Part shown: in pieces, positions 56,114-64,000 of the stretch
Numbering within the stretch: position 1 is the stretch's first letter
Layout of the letters: every line of letters begins with the position of its first letter
NCBI GenBank assembly: GCA_964036295.1
Contig: OZ038473.1
Coordinates: 14,230,001 to 14,294,000 of the forward strand
Length of the DNA: 64,000 nucleotides
From: Plumapathes pennacea
Lineage: Eukaryota; Cnidaria; Anthozoa; Antipatharia; Myriopathidae
Direction: 5' to 3'
Notes under the pieces: generated by a model
What the model was told of the DNA's origin: nothing
What the model saw: only the letters and a program-made list of their open reading frames with translations
The model's database searches: none
Translations under genes and position numbers: made by a program

Positions 56114-58564
56114 ATGGCGGACACATGTGTGGCGGACGGCAAGAACCAGAAACCGGGCTGGCTTTGCAAGAAAGTTCAGGGCATTTTGCTTGATATTACT
56201 GGCGTTCTGTACAATTCTGGCGAAGGAGGAGGAGAAGCTATTGAGGGGTCGGTAAATGCAGTTCAAAGGCAAGTGGCTTCTGCTTTTTCTGTCCGTCGTA
56301 CGTGACTGCAGTATTTGGCTGGCATTTGTTTTATACGCCACAAGCTGGCATACTTACTGCCAGGCAGTTTTTCTACAGCCCACCTGGAAAATCTCCGCAT
56401 ATTTGCTGCATGCATCGTACCCAGAAAATAAATTCCTAGCTGACCCCTCCCCCCGGGGCAGATCTGGACCAACTGGTCGAATTCTTAGTTCCCAGCCTCC
56501 CAGAAATGGAGTTCCCCCCTCCCCCGAATCCCTCTTGGCATGACCAGTCTGCCCCAGCTGTACATGTTTTGATATGTAGTGTCACCAACCCCCCCCCCCC
56601 CCTCTATCACTACTGTACAATCATGGCAGCATTTGTTTTCAGACTCAAAGATGCAGGTTACAAGGTTCGGTTCTGCACCAATGAATCACAGTGCACAAGA
56701 GAGCAGCTCACTCAGAAACTGAGCAAACTTGGCTTCAATTTGTCTCCCAAGGACCTCTTTGCTCCGGCCCCAGCAGCCAGGCTTGTTGTGGAACAGCGTG
56801 GCTTGCGCCCCTGGTTTTTGGTCCACCCTGATGTTCTATCTGAATTTGATGGAGTTAATTGCAAAGATCCAAACTGCGTTATCATGGGAGATGCTGGAGA
56901 GGAATTCTCTTATGAAAACATGAATCAAGCTTTCAGGATTTTACTGAAACAACAAGACCCTGTATTAATATCAATGGGTTATGGGTAAGCTTTGGTCTGT
57001 TTGATGGGTAGGATTAAATTCCTAACAACTGCTAAATGCATCTTGCTGCATGATAGATTTTATTTGTACAGTGCTCAGTATTGGGAGGTCTAATTTGGTC
57101 ACTTTTAATCCTTCAAATGTCCACCCTACCCTACCCTATCTGCAGTATTTGTATCTCACAGGTTTGATAGTAGTAAATATTGTTAATGAACATGAGGTTT
57201 TATCCCATCCAGGAAGTACTACAGGCATGGTGGTAAACTCATACTTGATGTTGGTGCTTTTGCAAAGGCTTTAGAGGTGAGTACCTCCTCTCTCCAAACA
57301 TTAAGATGTCAATGATATTTAATACTGACAACCTTTCCCTAACAAAGTATTCATTTTGGGGCCATGGTTTATTGACCAAATCAAAGAGTGAAGCTATGGG
57401 TCCTAAAAATAAGTAAAAAAAATAAAAAGTAAGCACAGAGTGTGGCAATGCTTTGTTGGTCTTTTCAAAGTAAAACTAAAACTCATCTAATGTTTATCTC
57501 TTGTGGATTAGGGGATTGCTAAATAAGGTTTGGGGCTGGAAGACAAGAATGTGAGTGTTTGCACATGCTGCTGATCAATAATCTGAGAAGGAAATGGGGC
57601 TCTGCCTTTTTATAGTGTGCTCTCACATTGAATGTGCAGGATGTAGATATTGCAGCATAACTTGTACTCTTTCTTGTGTCATTAGTATGCATGTGGAATT
57701 GAGCCGATGCTTGTGGGCAAACCAGCCAAAGCTTTCTTTATGAGTGCACTACAGGACATGGGAGTTGATGCTGAAGAGGTCTGTTGTGTGCAAGTTCTTT
57801 CTTAATTATTTTTTCCCTGTACAATTTTGCCTTGTGTCCAGATAAATAGCAGCTATCCAGGGTCCAAAACTTGGCCAACTTTCAGGAATGGCATTTTGTC
57901 AAATAATTATTATTGTAGGTCAACTTTACTTGGCCTGATAAGAAAAATATACAAGTTTATCAATATGTTGATCCTCGTCCAGGCAATCATGATTGGAGAC
58001 GATATTCAGTCAGATGTGGGAGGAGCTCAGACTGCCGGCATGAGGGGGATTCAAGTGAGGACAGGGAAATTCAGGTACAGTACACTCTAATTCTCCCAAC
58101 CTGCTCTGAACAAAATGTATGGGTAGTGTTAGGAGAATTGATAGTCTGACCAGCTTGAACCCAAGCAAGAGATCACCTAATTCTCCCAACCTGCCCTGAG
58201 CAAAATGTATGAACAGTGTTGCTAGTCTGACCACAAGGTCATTCTAGCCAGCAACTTTTCCCATACAGATGTGACCAGGTCAAGTCACGTATAAGTTATC
58301 GTGTATTTTGGTCACAAATCACTCCGTGATAGTGGCGTGTTTTTAGCGATTAAAGGATTTTGAGTCTGGCTTTGAGTTGGTGTAGTTCATTGTTTACCGT
58401 TCCTCTGTTTCTAAGTCATCTCGGCTTGGTTACACAGATCTTCTTAAAATAATATTATTTGCCTCAGACCTGAAGATGAGCACCACCACTCAGTCACAGC
58501 AGATGGAGTAGTTGATAACCTTGCTCAAGCTGTGGATCTCCTTCTACAGCACAACACATTCTAA
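56114..58564 (+). CDS. LHPP: Phospholysine phosphohistidine inorganic pyrophosphate phosphatase
   Basis: HAD-superfamily phosphatase acting on phosphohistidine, phospholysine and pyrophosphate. Six exons, 280 residues: 56114-56268, 56643-56984, 57213-57276, 57686-57778, 57983-58074 and 58468-58564. Motif I is [13 protein letters not shown] (nucleophile Asp; LHPP has DxS/T where many HADs have DxD). Motif II includes RFCTNESQ, the cap domain follows with [15 protein letters not shown], motif III Lys is in [10 protein letters not shown], and motif IV is [14 protein letters not shown]. The C-terminus [15 protein letters not shown]...LLLQH is family-typical. The first intron begins GC rather than GT (CAAAG/GCAAGT) and ends in TTTTCAG; this is the only join I found that keeps phase and conservation. 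Cytosolic enzyme expected. Confidence 0.95.
58083..58245 (+). mobile_element. Family-2 repeat, two half-copies in tandem
   Basis: AATTCTCCCAACCTG...GAGCAAAATGTATG...AGTCTGACCA occurs twice (about 58090-58175 and 58178-58240) in LHPP intron 5. Related inverted copies occur at 24945-25032 and 26505-26590 in CDC25. Shares words with family 1. Confidence 0.65.
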
Positions 58565-59106
58565 AAGAATGGAAATAAGGTAACCAACTCCTGGTCCCAA
58601 AATATTCCATGCCATTATTTATAGTAAAAGTTTTTCTGATCGAAAGTCATTGAACTTACAGCTGTGTAACTACATTTTATTGTCTCAAACCGTAACTGCA
58701 TATAGACAGTGGAACTCTATTGAAGCTCAGGTTGTTTCTTTGTGAATATCATCATGTTCTTCCTTTTCAGTGCTTTCTTGGAAAAGGAGTATGGATGACC
58801 ACAGCGTTAACATGATAATTATTTAATTATGCTCATTCACATTTTTATGACATGCTGATCGAGAAGAGCCCCTGTTGTAAATTGGATTAATAACAGGTAT
58901 TATTAATATATATTGTCTGTGCTTGCATACTGTAAGAGTTGAGACAAAGGAAATATAATTTTAGAATAATTGAAAGCTCCAACCTAAAAAATAACTGCAA
59001 GATTTGCATGTCAATGAGATTTTTATCAGTCCCAAGATCACTGTGTGGTATTGCCAAAACAGCTGACTAAAATAAAGTGTTGTTCTTCTTGTGTTGTACT
59101 GCCTTC
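58565..59106. other. Facing 3' regions of LHPP and FNTA
   Basis: Short convergent gap. AATAAA at 59071 is a candidate plus-strand poly-A signal for LHPP. Nothing else recognised. Confidence 0.5.
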
Positions 59107-61214
59107 TTACTGTGGTGAAAATCTGCTCTGTAAACTGCGACTAATGTAATTCCAGTATTCTCTCCTGATGTAGTCCACATCTGTTGCAAGTTTATGACAG
59201 AGCTGTGGAAGAAAGCAAAACATGAGTATGAGTCAGATGATTGTTTTGACAGGATGAATGTATGTGGCTGTACAACAACTGTCGACTTGTTATAATTGCC
59301 TACCAAACAACATACAGAATGTTTAGCTGCATCCATATGTACCTACCTCTCTGCCAACCACTCTACTGTACCTACATGTACTTCTAACCACCTGTTTGAT
59401 TGGTTAAAGTGTAAAGTACAAACCTCAACAGCCTTGTCCAAAGTCCCATCTGTAGCTTGACCACTCTCTAGCTCCTCCTCACAGATATCGATCAATGTGC
59501 CCATCAGGTATGGCGAGTCAATGTTACTTTCATACATTTCTGTAAGAGTTTCCTTCAGTCCTGGATACTTGCTCAGACCAACCTTCGATAATACCCTGCA
59601 TAAAAAAAATAACAGTTGTGGTTTCTCCTCAATGACAGAGCTACTACATATGTCTAAATGTTATCAGAGCTGCTGAAAACAAGCATCAACATTGTTTACC
59701 CTTTCAGATAATTCCAAGCACTTTCATTGTTTGGCACACTCTTGATCAGACCAATTGTATACCTGAGAAAGAATAATGGAATTAGTCACCTGGACAAAAC
59801 CAAGATGACAACACTGACTTCTTAACTGTAACCTTAAACCTTACTTAAAATAAGATAGGAGTTCAGAAGGGCTAAAAATGATAGTGCACTTGGGAATTAG
59901 GGCTCGGTTCTCAATGCTGGCTGACTTACTGTACTTCCTGACTGACCACTTCCTCTGTAAATCCTGTTGTATTGGAAATCACAAAGTAGCGTTGATTCCA
60001 AGCAGAGTTGTTCCTGAGGTCGTCAGTCAACAGTTCATCTACATACTGCAGTTCCTTGTCCCACAGTCCAAACTCCTTGATGACCCACTGCCGATGTTGC
60101 CATGCATGGTAGTTTTTCTTGTCAAGACGTAGAATCGACTGTACAAAAGCTAGCTCTCCAGTTGAGTCCCTGGACCTCTCGATCAAGACTTTTCGATGAT
60201 ACCTGCGGGAACAAGGTACAGTCTTATATGGTACATACACTACTCAGACAAAATTTGATGAAAACTGACTCTCACCACATTGGTCACACATTTCTCATAA
60301 GATAGTTGGGAGAATTTCTATATAAAAATTTGTATATAAAAACTTCTGAGTTCATTATTGGTGGTTTTCCCAAGAGATGGACTGTACAAAAGAGACAGTA
60401 TCAGCCTTTATCCAGAACAACTTACTTATTACTTAGACCACATTTGAGTTAATCAAACAGAGAAACATCTGCAGTACAAATTAAGCTTTACCAGACTTGG
60501 TAATTTTTAGGTTGATCTTCGATGACCCTGCTGACATACTCCAACTCTTCTTTTAAGTCTTTATTGAGAGCCTCCAGAAGATGTCTGCGATAGTGCCTGA
60601 AGTTGAATGGAACAGTCAAAGTCTAGTAGATGGTCGGCACAAGATTTGTACAAAGCATTGATGCTGTTGAGTATAAGCACTAAAATAGTATTGACATCTC
60701 CAGAAACTTCACAGTGCATTCTGACTCACCAAACTGTATAATTTGCTGGATTACAGTCAATTGCATCTTCTGTCAGAGTAAATGCCCTCTCACTCACTTC
60801 ATTGGCTTTCAGAACTGCCCTGAAGTAGTTGTACACATCCTGAACTGTAAATAAAAATAGTCACTACATAAACATCAATAAAGTTGTTTATTATTATGGT
60901 CAAACCTGGTGGAGTTTGCAGTATCTTACAGGGGAGTAGGTTTTCAGGACTTGGACAACTTGGTCCACCTAACCCTTTCACTCCCAAGCTCAAAATGCAG
61001 ATTCTCCCAACCTTCTAAGAAGAAAATGTGAGTGATGTAACAAGAATTGATATTTCAATCAGCTTTCATCTGAGCAAGTTATCAAAAGCCAAGTTATCCT
61101 TTCTGTATAGTATATTTCTGCTGAGAAACTGAAGGAGAAAGTTAAAGTTGATCACTCTTGGGAGTGAAAGGCTTAATACAGGTTTGACTGTATTGTTATT
61201 ATTATTATTATTAC

Positions 61215-61277
<63 letters not shown>

Positions 61278-61776
61278 CAATTCAAATATCCCTATTGTCT
61301 ATTCAAGACTCCAGCTATACAGTACTGTACTCCACATTCCTGGGTATCAGGATAAACTGGCGATCTCTCTCTCTATCTCCTGTTGCCAAATTTTTAAAGA
61401 AAAGCCAGAAAACTCGGCAGTCTGAAACACCCCCTCCCGACCGTGGAATGGTTTATGGACGCATGCTTTATGAAATTTTAACATTTACACTTTACATCAA
61501 TAAACCTTGACTGACTGTTCTACATGATAGGTAGCATCGTCTTAAGTATATTCTTCGCTTTTCTGTCCCCCCAGTAAACGACCCAAAGGAATGTCAACAG
61601 TTTAGTAAGGTTTACACGCTCTAGAAAAAGTAAAATAACTTACATTTTTCTGTGTATGCAATCTTTACCACAGGATGCGGTCCATCATCCTGCTCCACTG
61701 GCGTAACGTCTTTCCACTCGTCCCGATCTCGGTACAAAACGAACGGTTCGTTCTCTTCCTCCGAGCTGTCCTCCAT
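59107..61776 (-). CDS. FNTA: Protein farnesyltransferase/geranylgeranyltransferase type-1 subunit alpha
   Basis: Shared alpha subunit of the two CaaX prenyltransferases; with a beta subunit (not here) it attaches farnesyl or geranylgeranyl to C-terminal Cys. Seven exons, 318 residues: 61644-61776, 60730-60844, 60492-60596, 59930-60202, 59700-59762, 59424-59595 and 59107-59202. After an acidic N-terminus ([18 protein letters not shown]) come the PFTA helical repeats: [56 protein letters not shown] and [10 protein letters not shown]. Each carries the NxxxW(x)xR core that builds the right-handed superhelix. Intron positions fall at the W of repeats 1 and 2. Length is near the family norm of roughly 320-380; the Pro-rich N-terminal extension of mammals is absent. 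Confidence 0.94.
60969..61176 (+). mobile_element. TTAA-associated inverted-repeat MITE (family 1)
   Basis: Begins CTAACCCTTTCACTCCCAAG, ends CTTGGGAGTGAAAGGCTTAA, full set of internal landmarks; in FNTA intron 1. Confidence 0.87.
61194..61277 (+). repeat. ATT microsatellite
   Basis: About 28 ATT units right next to the MITE, in FNTA intron 1. The poly-Leu frame it creates is an artefact. Confidence 0.95.
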
Positions 61777-63223
61777 TTTGTGCGCTGGGTAGCCTGGCGT
61801 TACGCGCGCGGGGAGTTTTGGGAAGCCATGACTGCCTCGTCCCCAGGGTTATCCGCGTGAGGCCGATTTATTGACGGGAAGGAAAGGAGAGTTCTCTGAC
61901 TTTTGAATGTAAGTGTTTATTCCAGGTGATGTGTAGGGACGTGACCACTATATAACATACCACAACGGACAAGAATCATTCAGTATCCTCGGGGGCACTA
62001 TACTTTATATATGGGGATCAAGGGGTTGACAGGAAGACAATATTTGGGACTGTCTGGACTAGACCAGGCAGCATGCAATTGCGATGTTGTATCAAACAAA
62101 GAGAAAATAACTGACACAAACCTGTTGAAATATTTAGAAATTTACCAAGACTTTACCAAACAACATTTCCTATTAACTCTGGCACCAACAATCCAGGTTA
62201 ACTGTTGTAAAACAATTTGACAACAGATTTGTGTATGAATCCATTTATTTGCAAGTATGTGGCAGGAAATTAATATTTACATCTGGAGTACAAAATCTAC
62301 TTTACAAAAAATAAGACTCCATGCAAGATAAATTATTGTAATGTAACAGCTAAATTAATATTGGTGGATTCAGCTAAATATAGTCATATGGTAATATGCA
62401 GTTTGATTTTATGCACTAAAACTTGTTGATTGCAGAAACAATGAACTATATAAAATAAACAATAACAATATAAAATGGCAAAAACATTTTTCGTGTCAGG
62501 TACTTGTGGTTTATGAATGAAGGAGATTAGGTTTGGGCCTGAAAAAAATACCACAATCATTGTTTGAAGATTACAAGTGAAACTAGAGATGCAGTTGAAT
62601 CTGGGATCATCTGGAGAAAAATTCCACAACTAAACAAAACTTAGAGTTCATCAAAATTGCTGTGGATTAAATGTGATGTAAGCGTACTGTACGTTGTACC
62701 AATATTTCTGTAACAAAAAATTGTTTTGTAAATAAAGATCAAATCAGATCAAATAAATTATTGTAAATTAAGCTTAATATTAACAGACTAATAATATGTC
62801 ATTTTAAATACCATACACTTGATGATTTCTGTGTTTTAACTTTGGTGCTAAAATTGCAAGTTGACCACAAAAATGCTACTGTACTCAGTATATGAGCAGT
62901 TGAATGATAAAATGCACTGGGCTGTACACAATTGTCCTTAATATGCTGTGCATGCTATAACAAGACCTTGGGTGTATGTGATAATAAACAAAACAAAAAT
63001 CAACACATGGCTACATAACTACCGATTGTTTGTCGATCAAGGCAGTTCCATGGAATTCTTAGTTTTAACCCTTTAAGCCAAAGAGTGATCAGACACTATC
63101 TTCTCCTTTCAAGTTGGTCTTAAACTCTAACACCTAACACCACTCTGTCTTCAGAGCAGCTTTGGAGAATTTGGTAATACGTATTGAACTCAAAGGGTTA
63201 AAATTATATTATTCACGGTGTTG
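61777..63223. other. Intergenic between FNTA and the PDZ gene
   Basis: Left end should hold the FNTA promoter (GC-richer at 61780-61860). The rest is AT-rich and probably 3' UTR of the PDZ gene, with TTTATT (minus AATAAA) near 62244. A TTAA-flanked repeat lies at 63065-63202. Confidence 0.45.
63065..63202. mobile_element. Short TTAA-flanked inverted-repeat element
   Basis: Begins TTAACCCTTTAAGCCAAAGA and ends GAACTCAAAGGGTTAA; about 135 bp, TTAA at both ends. It may be a diverged family-1 or family-2 relative, just downstream of the PDZ stop codon. Confidence 0.65.
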
Positions 63224-64000
63224 TTATGGAATCACCACTATTTCCATCACATCCTTTGTTTTGTTGTGGTACGACTTTCTGATGATGTCTACTGCCTCTG
63301 CGTGTGTTGTATCTGCAAGACTTGTTCCATCAACAGACACAATCTGGTCACCATTCTGTAGAAAAGAGCAAGAAGTTAGAAACTCAAACCTCTCTTCCTG
63401 TTCTGTAATCTTTCCTTCTTTCTTTTCCATCGCATGTACCAGTACCACTTACAATCCCAAATTCTCTCTGTCCATCCATTTACTCCAATCAATGTTTTTT
63501 AGAGTTACCATAGAGTGTAATAATTAGGCAGCAACTCAACATTGGCAGCTGTGGTTGTAATGTTCTCCCTTTTTTTAAAACATGTTTCCAGCCCCGCAGG
63601 CTCTTTTTCTCTAACCAGCCTCTCAGTACTGTACATTTGTTTGGGATTTCAACTACACATACCACCTGCAATTTGCATGCCTATCTGCTATAGTCTGGTA
63701 CCTTGAGTCTGCCATCATCAGCTGCAGCTCCTCCAGGGAATATCTTTTCCACTCTCACTTCAGGTTGAGTTTTTGAACCTTTCCCACCAGAAATACTGAT
63801 TCCTAAAGAAAAAAAAAATTGGTCATCAGATTTCAACTTGCCTCGCTACGCATAAATACAACACTCGCTATACAAAACCAACACCAAATAACTCACCTAA
63901 ACTTGTTCTCTTCTTTGGCAGCAAGATTGTCACTTGAGCTTTTTCTGTAGAGACCGAGATTGATGGTACAGAGATGGATGGCACTGAGCTATACGCCACA
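63224..64000 (-). CDS. PDZ-domain protein, C-terminal exons (runs off the window)
   Basis: Three exons seen: 63897 to beyond 64000, 63702-63802 and 63224-63355 (TAA stop). They encode a Ser/Val/Pro-rich linker ([19 protein letters not shown]) and one PDZ domain at the extreme C-terminus. Strand 1 is [14 protein letters not shown]; the carboxylate-binding loop is SLGISISGG, in place of GLGF; then [33 protein letters not shown], a helix [13 protein letters not shown] and final strand DVMEIVVIP. The helix-2 start His (class I ligands) is present. The protein ends directly after the PDZ fold. Which multidomain scaffold it belongs to cannot be decided from this part. Confidence 0.82.

Noticed and set aside
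61148..61510. Poly-Leu open frame
   Set aside because: Created by an ATT microsatellite and a MITE inside FNTA intron 1.

Overview
The window looks like nuclear DNA of an animal with compact introns, most likely an anthozoan cnidarian such as a stony coral or sea anemone. The basis is GT-AG introns, metazoan single-copy orthologues (CDC25, exocyst Sec8, TAPP-type PH protein, LHPP, farnesyltransferase alpha, a Glass-type zinc-finger factor), clustered intronless or nearly intronless class A GPCR genes, and many short non-autonomous inverted-repeat elements. The species is an inference. No prokaryotic, viral, CRISPR, rRNA or tRNA feature was recognised. All exon structures were assembled by eye from splice consensus, reading phase and family conservation. 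In every spliced model given as complete, the summed coding length is a multiple of three.

Left third (1-17.5 kb): accessory and receptor-rich. An intronless SAM-dependent methyltransferase (minus) sits inside one of two tandem copies of a repeat; the other copy lacks it. Two tandem minus-strand LRR-containing GPCR genes follow (3721-6199 and 9350-11747) with identical four-exon structure. Their 7TM parts are nearly identical but their signal/Cys-rich exons differ much more. Next come a broken class A GPCR (14355-15187) and an intact paralogue (16505-17479), both plus strand.

Middle (18-38 kb): one probable and one weak orphan reading frame (minus), then a 19-exon CDC25 phosphatase (21418-28298, plus), a 9-exon arylsulfatase B-like gene with an unusually long charged C-terminal tail (30414-34996, plus), and, convergent with it, a 4-exon five-zinc-finger gene matching the Glass family (35274-37498, minus).

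Right part (38.7-64 kb): a tight housekeeping cluster. EXOC4/Sec8 has 35 exons (38731-50498, plus) and is convergent with a TAPP-like tandem-PH gene (52330-55826, minus). That gene is divergent from LHPP (56114-58564, plus; its first intron is GC-AG) across a 287-bp gap. LHPP is convergent with FNTA (59107-61776, minus). A PDZ-domain gene (minus) runs off the right edge.

Repeats: a TTAA-associated inverted-repeat family of about 190 bp occurs in many copies across the window. Three TA-flanked pogo/Tigger-like MITEs, two large foldback elements, several tandem duplications and trinucleotide tracts fill introns and gaps. I found no convincing new multi-gene system. The items most worth follow-up are the unequal divergence of the LRR-GPCR pair, the arylsulfatase tail, the Glass orthologue in what looks like a cnidarian, and splice sites that may derive from transposable elements.
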